The notes under the pieces were generated by a model that was not told the DNA's origin, ran no database searches, and saw nothing but the letters and a program-made list of their open reading frames with translations. A program made the position numbers and the translations under genes. A stretch of 64,000 nt of DNA from positions 7,750,001-7,814,000 of the forward strand of contig JAUCEF010000005.1 in assembly GCA_033558025.1 (NCBI GenBank), in the 5' to 3' direction. Below, one piece after another: positions 12,291-23,200 of this stretch. Position 1 is the first letter of the stretch. Every line of letters begins with the position of its first letter. This DNA comes from Phytophthora sp. 'mugwort' (taxonomy: Eukaryota > Oomycota > Peronosporomycetes > Peronosporales > Peronosporaceae).

Positions 12291-13742
12291 TCGGCGTCTG
12301 TAACGACGTCGGCGACATCGCAGGATGGGTCCTCCCTTCCTAAACCGCTCATCGTGGGCGTCAAGGCTTTCGAAGGAAAGGAGGGGGGAGAACCTCATGT
12401 TGTGGATCCGTGAGATCGAAATGGCGTTGGGATCGGCCGCGGTCCGTACTGAGCAACAGCGGGGCGCTAGCGATCTCGAAGCTCGGTGGCCGAGCACGAG
12501 AATGGGCACTCACATGCGGCATGTCGGTGGACGCGGCCTTCCCGAGCTGGGAAGAGCTGAAACTCCAGCTTTCGCAAGTGTTTGCCCGCCTAATCAGGCG
12601 TAGCGCGTGAGGTCATCCTTTCTGCGTACCCGCCAGGGTAAGAAGGATTTGGTGGACTTCGTCCAGGACTTGCGAACTCTGATCGCTGGCATGGCGGCCG
12701 ATCCTCTGCCAGAGGCAGTGACTGTGACAGTCTTTATGGAGGCCCTCCGCACTGGCGTGGCCAGGACGGAAGTCTTCCGCACCCGCCCTTCCTCTTTGGA
12801 AGAGACCGTGAAAGTGACGTCGAAGCCGAGTCCAACTTTAAGTCGTCTCGACTTGGCTGGGGCTTATCTAACGCTACATCCGCCCGACGGATCGGTTCCT
12901 ATGGACCTCAGCTACGCTGACGATGCGGAAGCTGAGCTTCATGCTGCCGAGCAGCGTATGGGTGTTCGTCGGTGCTTCATCTGCCGAGCATCACCCATTT
13001 AAGGGCAACATGCCCGTCGCGCAGGCCGCGCCAAGCTCCTACGAGCTTTCGCTCTGCATCTAACCAAGCCATCGGCTCGTCGCGCGGTGCCCTGCTGTGG
13101 GAGATCTGAGTTCTGCTGAGCCTAATGGAGGTGGAGGGCAACAGGGCCCAGCCCCGGAGAGAGCCGTACTCTCTAACACGGAGCGTGTATGCAAGCCATA
13201 CTTGCTAGTCGTCGAGGCGATGGTGAAGGGCTTTGAGAAGCCATGGATCATCCTGATCGATTCCGGAGCGTCGGGCAACTACGCTGGACGCTCCATGATG
13301 GAAGGAAGTCAGCAGTACGCTGAAGCGCTCAGGGAGCGCAGGAGTGACATCATCACTGTTCGCCTAGCGACGGTGACCCGTCTCACGGTGCCCAAGGTTC
13401 CTGTGAACCTGGGCGTGAAGTTCGATAGCGACTTCGATAGCGTGGAACGATGTCTGGCCCTGGGCCTGGATGCGAGGTACGACCTCATCCTGGGCATGGC
13501 ATGGCTGGAACGTCATGAGCTATGTATTGTTTGGAGGTCGAAGACCTTGGGCGCAACGCGCTTTACTCCTGATGGAGTTATGGTGAGTCATGAACCCACC
13601 TCGGCTAGGAAGCAAAAAGCGCGTTTGGCGCGGGCACTGGACCGAGTTGGTCGACGTGCTCGACGTCGGAGTATCCGAACTTGTAGACACTGAAGGTGTC
13701 GAGGACAAGAGTCCCGAGCAGTGCTCGTGGGCTGTGACTGGA

Positions 13743-14030
13743 GCGACAGGTAACCCGCTGGGTGAGACAGGTGGCATGTGCCACGACAACGACACTCGTC
13801 ACGATGATGGTGTGTCGTTACACGCCATGCGTGGCGTGGCCGGCAGTATGCCGGGGCATCAAGACCGCGGGCCTCAGGATGCAAGTGGAGCGGCAGGCAA
13901 TCCGCTGGGTGACCGACGTCATGGTGATATTGGTCACGACAGTGACTCATCACGACGAAGAGTTATCGCTACACGCCATGCGTGGTGTGGCCGGCCGGGC
14001 CGGGCCATCAAGGCCGAGGGCCCACTGATG
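13743..14030 (+). repeat. two diverged tandem repeats in gypsy pol spacer
   Basis: Two units begin at 13743 and 13890 (GCGACAGGTAACCCGCTGGG versus GCGGCAGGCAATCCGCTGGG) and share a second landmark ACACGCCATGCGTGG at 13820 and 13971. The period is therefore about 147-151 nt. They lie between the protease and reverse transcriptase of the gypsy remnant. Confidence 0.7.
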
Positions 14031-16710
14031 GAGGTGACATGGCACGTAATCCACGGGGTGGAGACTGCGAGCATCGCAGCTCTGCGGCGGTTGTCGGTTA
14101 AGACATACCAGTCTCGGGCGAAATGCACACGATGCAAGCACCTTGAGACGCGCCTGATGTGACTGTTAGGACCTCTCCGAGGCAAACAGTCTCAGATGGG
14201 AGAAGGCTACGATGCCAAGCGTCAGCCATAAGACGCAGAGCGTCTGAGGCGTCAAGCATCACGAGTGAAGATACTCCTGGTGATAGCGAGCAGCTATATA
14301 CACTTGTCAACGGAGTGACAGGGGGAGTCCATTGCGACATCAGTCTAGAGACTATGCCCACTGCGGACGCTCTGTTGGACTGGACGAGATGTCCATGATC
14401 GAGTTCGGCGACGCCGTGAAGGCTGGCGAGTTGGCCGAGTTGGTCACAACCTGAAGAGGACTTAAACTCGTCGTCGTTTTTGGATAAAGCAGTCCTTCAG
14501 GACACCAAGAATGCACGGCTGGATCCTCGATCCTCAAGGACCCCTCGGATCCGTATTACGCTTTGGTGAAGGAGTATCAAGACGTGGTCTCGAAGGAACC
14601 TTCCACGAGGCTTTCTCCGGATCGAGGTGTACGTCATGAGATTGACCTGGTTCCTGGAACCAAATATTGCGTGACAAGGCAGTGGCATTTGCCACGAGAA
14701 CAGCGTGACGTCATTGACGCGTTCTTCCGTGCTAAGCACGAGGCGGGTATGATGCGCGAGCGCAAGGTTCCGCACTCAATGCGTACGTTCTGTGTCAGAA
14801 AGCGAATGGCAAGTGGCGAATCGTTCATGCTTTTAATAAGCTCAACGCGGCCACCACTCCGGCGCAAAGGCCTATTCCTAGGAAGGACGTTTTCCAGAAC
14901 AACGTGACGGGTGTGCGTTGTACAGTGCCCTCTACGGTCGATGGATACTATCAATTGCTCATGCGAGCACGCGATATTCCGCTTACGCGGTCAGCACTCC
15001 GAGCGGTATGCTCTGGGAGTGGCTAGTAGGCCCCAAGGGCTGTCGAACGCGCCTGCGACGTTCAATCGTCTTGTGACGCAACTGTTCAGCCCCCACAGGG
15101 CGTATGCTCAGACATACTTCGGCGATATATTCGTCCACAGTCGTGGGGATCACGGAAAGGCTGATGTGGAGAACCACATTGAGCACCTGCGAGTGGTGCT
15201 CGAGTGCATGCGCACACACAAGTTGTATGCCAACATTGACAAGTGTATCTTCGGCGCTGAAGGGATCCCCTTTCTGGGATGCTTCATTGGGAAGCGAAGC
15301 ATTCGAGCGGATCCCGCTAAGGTCAAGGCCATTCTGTCCGGTTCCAAAGAACCAGAAAGACTTACGGAAATGGCTTGGCCTGGCCAATTACTTGCACCGG
15401 TACAGCAAGAACTGTGCTGAGATGGCAAGACCACTGTCTAATCTTCTTAAGAAGGATGTGAACTGGTGTTGGGACACCGGACATTAAGCGGCTTTTGAAG
15501 CCATTAAGGAGAGTCTCCTTCAGGCGTCGATCCTAGTGTTGCCAGATCCCGATCGTCCTTTCAGTGTCCTCTGTGACGCGTCGGACTTGCATTGGCAGTG
15601 CTTTGTTGTAAGCAGACGCTGAAGTGCGTGAACGAGTGATCGCGTTTGAATCTCGCCAGCTTAAGGCTGCTGAGAAGAACTACCCAGTTCATGACAAAGA
15701 GCTGCTTGCGATGAAGTATGCGCTCGTCAAATTCAGGGTTCGCCTGCTTGGTTCCAAGTTTGTGATCTACACGGATCATGCGTCGCTACGCACTGCGACG
15801 CAGTCTCTCAGAAAATAGCCCGTTGGCTCTCCTTCTTTGCGGAGTACAACTTCGAGGTGAAGTACAAGCCTGGCGGGCAGAACGTCTTGGCCAATGCATT
15901 ATCACGCAGGCCCGACTATGAGATCGCTCACGCCACGACCGTGACTTCGTCTGTGACAGACTTGATCCGCGCTGCGTACGCGCTTGACGAGTCCAGTATC
16001 TCTACTACATGCGCTAGGAAGCGCGAAGTTTGCTAACTCAGACATTAAGCTGTCAGTCCGGTTGCGCACGAGGCTACATCGATACACTCTCGATGATGGC
16101 CTATTGTACTACATTACTGTTCAGCCGACACCCCACATGTCGTGGTTCCTTACAAAGAGGATCTCAAGTATTGTATCCTCTATGAGGCACATGATACCTT
16201 ACTTGCGGTCATCTCGGCCGAGAAAAGACCTACAGCTCGGTGAGCTCCCACTATTGGTGGTCGAAGCTTTACAAGTGGGTCAGTACATATTTAAGTACGT
16301 GTGAGACGAGTCAATGGGTTAAACCCTCGCCACACTCTGCTGCGCCGTTGGCCATCTTGCCTGTACCCGCGGGGTGTTGGCAATCCATGAGTATGGACTT
16401 TGTGTTCGGCCTGCCACCGGATGCGGCGGGCAACACGGACATCGTGGTCTGTGTGGACCGGGACATCTCCCGTACGGGATGACGATGATAACGAAGGTGT
16501 CGGAGACACAGAGGGGCTTAGCCCGGGCGAGAGCTGTTGTCACGAGGCGAGGAGGGAGGTCAAAAGACCAATTGGCTGTTGACATCTGAGTGCGAACACC
16601 CGATGCGGAACGAACAGTGAAACGCTCTTGGAGCGGAAGGTTCCGGGCCTTTTGTGATTGATACAATCAGACCCTCGTGGATACGGTATATCCATGGTTT
16701 AGTGGGGGAG

Positions 16711-17177
16711 GTAGTAACTGGGTTACACGAAGGTAACACGAGTGTAACCGTGCTACATGTCACCTTGCAGTAAGTGGTACTTGGTACCACTTGGATTAAC
16801 GGGATTTCAGTACGTGGCCACAGGACCACTTGATATACATTTGACTAGGTTTAACTATGGTAGATAGTTAGAGTCATACATTTACACCACAGGCGGCTTT
16901 GGCGCAGATAAGCAAACAAATAACAGTTCAGTTTTAGCATCAAAGCGTATTGCCCTAGCATTAAAGAAACTGGCTCTTTGAGTCTCTAGTGGCATAACTA
17001 GAAAGATCTAAGTCTCTGCGGAGACCTTAGGGGTTAGGATAGCCACAGCTAAGACTTGGGGACTTGGGGAGTCATCTGTCTATCTCTGACGCACTACGCT
17101 ACGCAGCCCCGCTGCATTTTGTCCAAGCTCGTTCGTTTGCCGGCGAAGAAGTTGGGATCGAGAACATCATCTCCGCA
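16711..17177 (+). repeat. probable 3' LTR of the gypsy element
   Basis: A polypurine tract (GTGGGGGAGG) at about 16702-16711 is followed by a 466-nt non-coding block that ends in CA at 17177, where recognisable retrotransposon sequence stops. The start is inferred from the tract; the first dinucleotide is TA rather than TG. No second copy is present in the window for comparison. Confidence 0.45.
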
Positions 17178-17252
17178 AGGTAAGACAGCTTTTTGTACTT
17201 TTTGTTCTTGTTCCTGTGCACTACCCCATTACCCACCAGTCCATCAGACCCG

Positions 17253-18130
17253 CTACCGCATTCCTGGCTCTCTTTTAAGGGTCCCGCTCTTTCTCATTCT
17301 TGCAAATTTGTAAAGAAGAGCGTTAAATTCCTGTTGTGTGAGCCCAACACGCTCCAGCATCTTGGACCTCACCTCAAATTTGCACGCCTGTTCAATATTG
17401 CTTGCCTCGCCATTGATGATAAATTGTGTCGTGTCCGTATTTGGGTCAAGCAGAAATGCGATACCCATCGCATCTGTGTGGCAGAATGTCCAATAGTGCT
17501 GGACCGACTTCTTGAATTCATCGCGAACACGTTTTCTCGTTGAGGCTGGAAGTTGGTTAGCGTTCCCACGGCTATTCATTCCACTTACACGAATGGGGTC
17601 ACCAAATGGGCAATGAGGCTCCGTTTCGTCACCCTCTTTCACGCTCAATAAGAATGGTTCCGAGTAGCCCTCAAGGAGCCATCTGAATCTAGTGTAAACG
17701 TGAGATGGCGAGGCTTTATCGGATTCCAACTCTGTCAATGCTTCAATTATCGGGTCAACCAGTGCCACAATTAACGCCAACTTTCACCAGAACATATCTG
17801 ACCCCACTATTTGCTCCATTTCAGATGTATCGAAATTTTCGATGATTTCCTCGTTACGTGAAGCACGAAACAAGTCGTCAAGGACATGATGGTTGTTTTG
17901 CACGCTTTTCAAGCAGCATGCAGGGTATACCAGCGAGTCGCGATGGATATAGTCAGCGCTCGGCGCACTTGACCGGCAGGAATAACCGCTCGTTGCTGAC
18001 CGGCGCGATGAAGAAGCGGATATGTGGGTTTGACGCAGTCTTATCACTCGGTAGCGAGATCTGGATGGGGTTCTTGGCGATGAAGGGAGTTCGGAACGTC
18101 GCAGCTGATAGACTGGGAGCAGCATGATGC
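17253..18130 (-). pseudogene. hAT-type transposase remnant
   Basis: Minus-strand fragments in two frames: about 17784-17960 and 17253-17780. They join across stops and read through HYVLDDLFRASRNEEIIE-like sequence, then ALVDPIIEALTELESDKASP and GIAFLLDPNTDTTQF, a pattern typical of the catalytic half of oomycete hAT transposases. Further upstream sequence to about 18346 may be the N-terminal part. The C-terminal hAT dimerisation domain is not seen. Clearly broken. Confidence 0.65.
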
Positions 18131-18349
18131 GGGGGTCGACCTAGCGGTGTGAGTGCTTTTGGACTTGGACCTAGAGAGCGCAGCCGAGTCTCCGTGCAGG
18201 AGGCTATCTTGGCGTGCCGCTGGCTTCGCCTCCGCCGTGCTCCGCGCGGAATGAGAATGATGTTTCTTCAACCCGTACTTAATCGAGAGTTGCGTACTTA
18301 ATTGAATAGGAACCATTTGAACATTCGGAACGTTCGGAATAGGCATGGT

Positions 18350-19383
18350 TCCTATCCAACACTATCAGATCACCCGGGTTTCTTCTGTCGTATCGGCAAA
18401 GCCTCAAGATACATATGCTCAAGTTTCTCTCATCGAATTCGTGGCGATCTGCGATGGGATCCGGCTTTGACTATCATGAGTCAGCAAAATTCAAGGATTT
18501 GCCTGTATCCACACAAAAGCTACTAATGCCCCCGAATGAGTCCAAAAGGGGCATTGGGGGTGCTTTCACCAACGCGATCCCGCGGCTTCTAGCTAGCCTC
18601 AGGCAGATCCCATACCGGTTAAGAACACCTGTTGAGGTGCTATCCTGTCGTTCAAATTGCACCGCAGCATCATAACGAAGAGCGGAGTATCGCTCTTGTG
18701 GTTTATAGTCCGCGTTTTGTACAGCAATACCAATATCTCATTATAGTCCCTTAACAAGGACCGCAAAACCTTATTAAGAACAGTATCACGTGCCTAAAAC
18801 AGTATCAGGGATTTTTACCAGTTCACTTTTGCGCTGTAAATCCGATCAAAACGGATAGATTTTACTGATCAAAAACGGGTAAATCCGTACCACTCAGACC
18901 GATGTTAGTTTTATTTACCATATCTCTCCTGGGAATTCTTACCCACAGATAAATGTAGCGCGGCAAGTGAAATTGAAAAAATCAAACTCTTGCTCTAACA
19001 TAATGGATAATACATGAAGGTAAATGTAAGTTTGGACAGTTTGTATCGGATTTTGCTGTCTTTTTTGTGCCAAACAGCTGCAAATGCCACGATAACAGCA
19101 AGGTGTGGATAACTTGTTGCTGACGTGTGGTTGACATACTCAAAATCGTTGTCGACGTGTTTTTACTTGCCGCTAAAAATGCAACCTACTACCCTGCCGA
19201 GGCGCTGAAGTCTTGAATATTATTCAATTTATAGACATGAACACTCAATACTCGAAATCGACATTGCGGACTATCTCCAAACCAATTGCTTGCTCGGCGT
19301 GATGGGGCAAGCTAGCATACGTCCAGATGAAACATCTCGCGATCAGCTATCATCATCATCACGCCATTGAGCAAAGGACCTCA
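18350..19383. other. intergenic, no clear gene
   Basis: An 86-codon open frame at 18415-18675 has no recognised motif. The remainder is AT-rich, with scattered copies of TAAATCCG-type words at 18835-18890. No RNA gene was seen. Confidence 0.5.
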
Positions 19384-19398
19384 TCATTTTCCAATTCG
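19384..19398 (+). promoter_or_regulatory. oomycete Inr/FPR core promoter
   Basis: TCATTTTCCAATTCG fits the oomycete initiator plus flanking promoter region and lies about 50 nt before the start codon of the small secreted protein gene, supporting the ATG at 19445. Confidence 0.6.
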
Positions 19399-19444
19399 AC
19401 ACGAAAACCCACCTGCCTCACCACCGAAACACCAAGCACCACCG

Positions 19445-19702
19445 ATGGAGTTCAAGATCTGCCTCGCTGTCCTTCTTGCCGCAGTTGTCGCCACTTCCGC
19501 CCCTGCCAATGCCCAACCGGATCGGTCCTGCCAGCCATCGTGCGGAGAACTACATTCGGACAAGAACAGCTGGATCAGCACCTGCTGCCTACAACAGGAA
19601 GTTACTGGTGCCAACTTTGACCAGTGCTGCGCTTCGAGCTGCAGCTCAGACAACCCTTGCAAGTACGAGGACCTCGGTTCTGCCTCGGACTTAACTTTGT
19701 AG
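19445..19702 (+). CDS. small secreted cysteine-rich protein (candidate effector)
   Basis: Product of 85 aa. Residues 1-23 are a clear signal peptide (MEFKICLAVLLAAVVATS followed by APANA, likely cleavage after Ala23). The mature part of about 62 aa has eight cysteines in the pattern C-x3-C-x13-CC-x12-CC-x3-C-x5-C, enough for four disulfides. There is no membrane anchor. The in-frame ATG at 19367 would place 26 polar residues before the signal peptide, and the Inr element at 19384 lies downstream of it, so 19445 is chosen. Small secreted Cys-rich proteins of this size are common apoplastic effector candidates in Phytophthora. Similarity to the PcF/SCR group is possible but not shown. The gene sits alone between transposon remnants and the ABC 3' fragment, a typical setting for fast-evolving secreted genes. 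Confidence 0.7.
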   Translation: MEFKICLAVLLAAVVATSAPANAQPDRSCQPSCGELHSDKNSWISTCCLQQEVTGANFDQCCASSCSSDNPCKYEDLGSASDLTL

Positions 19703-19799
19703 CGCCCGTCGAGTCTACCACAGTATCACTCAGTAACGCAGCACTCTGTAGTGCAGAGTCTGTACTAAAACTCTACTTAGCAGTACTCTGTCGAATACA

Positions 19800-20065
19800 T
19801 AAGGATCCACGCTTTCCCTGCAGCTAGCTTCGAGTTAATAATACCAATAGTGTGCCCTCGATAGTGATGGTTCGATATCCTTCACCAGTCAGTCAGTAGC
19901 CAACATGAGTGAGTACCCTGCGCTCTTTGGCGTCTTCCATCAGCTCAAAATACACTACACGTAGTCCATTCGCAAGTACATTGTCTCTCAGACCACGCTG
20001 GAGATCTTCAACGGGTTCGCGTGTCAGCAAAATGTGATCGTCGACTTGAGCCCACTCCACCAACG
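19800..20065 (+). pseudogene. ABC transporter 3'-end fragment (left copy)
   Basis: Plus-strand sequence near 19955-20050 reads SIRKYIVSQTTLE-IFNGFA, matching the C-terminal FIREYSVSQTTLEQIFNAFA of the full ABCA-type gene at 36236-42217. It has one codon missing and a stop just upstream. DNA similarity extends left to about 19800. The fragment converges on the focadhesin-like gene, with roughly 150 nt between. A diverged inverted copy of the same junction lies at 35170-35815. Confidence 0.75.
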
Positions 20066-20215
20066 CTCGCGTCAGTGGCATCAGGGCTTCCTTCGTCGTT
20101 AATCACAGTTTTCAGAGCTACCTAGGGATCTGCAAATTGTATGGAAGCCGCCAAAAAATTAACAATGCATTAAGTTTGATTCGTTAGCGTCGTTGATTCT
20201 TGTGCACCAGTTGGG

Positions 20216-23200
20216 CTAGATAGAACTGTCGACGTTTCGCTTTGTATCGCTAAGGCTCCATAATTCTCTGAGTTGCCCAGCCATCGTGGTCGAAATTTGC
20301 CACCTATCCGCTGCTACATACATCTGCCGACTACAAACTTGTAGGGCGGTAATATACTCGGTTATTTCGTCCACAGTCAGGCGGGTCAGTTGCTGCTGCA
20401 ATGCAAACAGTCTCTCACCGAGTGACGATACTGTTTTTGCGCTATGAGCGCACGTTATAAATCCAAAAGGGAGCAGATTGGTTGCAATGTCCACGTCAGC
20501 AATTTCTGATCCCACAATCTTCAGCAGGTATTGCTCATGGGTCAGGGACGACTTCCACGACAAAACGCACGCCACAATAATAAATAGTGCACGACGTTTA
20601 AAAATATCCGAGAGAACGGAAGAGTAAAATGAAGACATTCCCCGACTGAAAGCATCGATCACGTCCACCAGCGAAGAAACGGTTTCGCCAGGTTTCGTGT
20701 GCTGGGCAATAAGCGCGCCGATTTCGGCGACAAGTGGCAGCAAATAGGTATTAACGAGCTTGCTATCCGTCCATTCTTCAAAGTCATGACGCAGCATCCA
20801 TTGAAATGCCAGTGACGCCTCGCGCTTTGTGATGGCTAGGACGTTAAGTTTCGCCAGTTCGGCGACGAAAACACCATTTCTCCACCAACTCCACATGGAA
20901 AATTTTGACACCGTCGGTATAAGGAATGTGTCAGCAATGCCACGGTCACCATAGTCCACCTTTGACAGTACACGAGCAGCAAACTGTCCTACAAAAGGTG
21001 CATCCTGTAGTCCGAATGGAAGTTCCACCACCAGTTTCTCGAGAATAACCGTATTCACCATTTCCAATGAACTTTCAGGTATACGGCGAGTTGGTTTGGC
21101 TTCGAGGATGTCATGTAGCATACTTGTCCAGCTGTCGAAGAGAAGGAGACTGCTACTACTAGACGTATCACGGCGCCAGATATCTTTGAGAATATCGAAA
21201 ATAGTTGTTAGCAGAATCCGCAGCACATCAGTCGGAAGGTGGGTAGCTGTCTGAGAAATCCATGTGATCAACTCAGCTTGAAGAACTGCGTCGGCATTCC
21301 CGAACCATCGACTGGAGAGCAACTCACCAATTAAAAGCTCATCACAACTTCCTTGCGTTGAGGCGAATTTGACACAGGCGACGCTTGCATCAACTGAGCA
21401 AAACCGCAACATCAGCCGATGAGTTAACGATGAGTAATCCAGCAATGGGAGAACAGATCCCGTCGATGTCAAGCAGCCCAGCAAAGAAACCGCTATACAC
21501 GTTTCCGAAATAGATCCAGCGACAGATGAATCGTTATCACTCGATGGATTCGTTTGCCGCAGCCATTCGAGTGTCTTCGACAATAAACTATTCGACGGAA
21601 GTGTGCGCACCTCAACATCGAATGATTTTTTTTTGCGGGAAACGTGAAACCTGTCTGCCGCACGAGCAACAGCGCCGAGTACTGCAGCTGAAATACCTTG
21701 CTCATCTTTATTCTCTGCTCGAGCAGACTTCACAAGCGTTGTAATAGTCTCGAAATCAAGCGCAAGCTCCACGCTGGCAACCTTGTTCAACTCTCCGGGA
21801 ACATACGACCCAGAAACGCCGAAAGGTAAATGGAAGAAATTGGCGATAGCCGATAACATAAACGAACGCAGAACATCGTTATCGCCTTCAAGCGTTCTTT
21901 GAATATGCTCGACGGCTAGCTTGGTTTGGTTCTGGATAGTGGTAGGGAACCCTCCAAAAGAATCCAAGCGACACAACACGTACGCCGCTGCCATCACCAA
22001 AAATCCACTGTCGAGACTGGCAGCACCAGAACCAGCAGCACGCTGAACGCACATAGCAGCAAATTTTTCCAGACTTGACGAGTGTACTAAGTTGAAATGT
22101 ACACAATAGAGTAATACAGGTCCCAGTGCAACCGCTGTAATATTAGCGGACTCACTTGCTTCCCATACAGCCGTGAGAACTCTTTGCAAATTCGTCAGCC
22201 AGTCCAAACGTTTAATACTCGAGAATCCACTAGCTAACCACGCAAGTCCAATCAGTGATGTCCATTGCAACAAAGTACCACCAGATGACGAGGTTCGCAC
22301 GAAACCAGCGACGACTTTTTCAAGTGAAATACTCGCCTCGGGCGATTTATTGAGAGGGAACACCACATCTCCTGTGGATGAAGAGCGCATGATTTGTTGA
22401 TTTGCTTGGTTGCTATCCAGGAACGAAACGAGAATGCGCTCGGCGAGCGGTTTTACTCGTTGTTGTCTCCATTGAGTCACTTCAAATGTTTCCAGCTCGT
22501 CCGCATTCAAATAAAGAGCAGCAATGTGACTTAGTCCCAGCAGAGCATAGGCGACCAACAGATCATCCGACGCGTTAAGATAGAGCTCCACAAACATCTT
22601 CTCGATCTTCTCTAGTTGAATGCAGATACTGCTGCAGTCTTCGCTTGCATCAACTCTTTGACGACTAAATGAAAGCTGAAGTGCAACTAAAGCACCCACA
22701 CTCGAAATGCGAACATCTCCGTCGTCAGTCGAAAACACACGAGTCTGCTCAATCGATAATGCCAGTTTGCGTGATAGTATTTCGACCGTCTCTTCGTACT
22801 TCAAGCGAAGGTGGGGGTTCTGCCAATGTCTCGAGTCGCACAGTTGTCCCACCAACGCACCAGCAGCCAATGCACCACCCACCTTGTTTGGTGTATCATC
22901 CAGCAGCGATTTTAGTAAGCCAGCAACACCTTCGGAGAACACACGAAAGGCAACATCGGCATCATCAACACCAACAGGTGTTTTGAGCTCTGCTAGCTCG
23001 TCGAGTGAAGACAAATATGTTGCCATAAAGCCTCTCCATCCCTCCATTAAAGTTTGGATTCGTAAGAACACCTTGAAAATTTCATCAGTAGCTGTCGATG
23101 TGCCAGTTGATGACCAAGGAAGCTCCATATTTTGAAGCACAGCCGTGACAGTTTCCACAAGCTCGTCCACATTTTGCGTCGCAAGACGCACAAGTTTGTC

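Larger units (their letters stand above)
12300..17177 (+). mobile_element. decayed Ty3/gypsy retrotransposon with probable 3' LTR
   Basis: Gag capsid-like sequence spans about 12330-12990 (KDLVDFVQDLRTLIAGMAAD). A retropepsin with intact DSGA lies near 13255 (ILIDSGASGNYAGR). A spacer with tandem repeats covers 13740-14030. Reverse transcriptase lies at about 14560-15350, RNase H at about 15500-15880, and an H2C2 zinc finger plus the start of the integrase core at about 16190-16470. The integrase core is cut off soon after VVCVDR and the remaining 3' domain is missing. The RT active site reads YFGD rather than the usual Y-x-D-D. Many frames are broken. No 5' LTR exists: the gag begins directly against the copia remnant. 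Confidence 0.85.

Noticed and set aside
19893..20081. 62-codon minus frame next to the focadhesin-like stop
   Set aside because: The opposite strand matches the C-terminus of the ABC transporter, so this frame is antisense to a pseudogene fragment.
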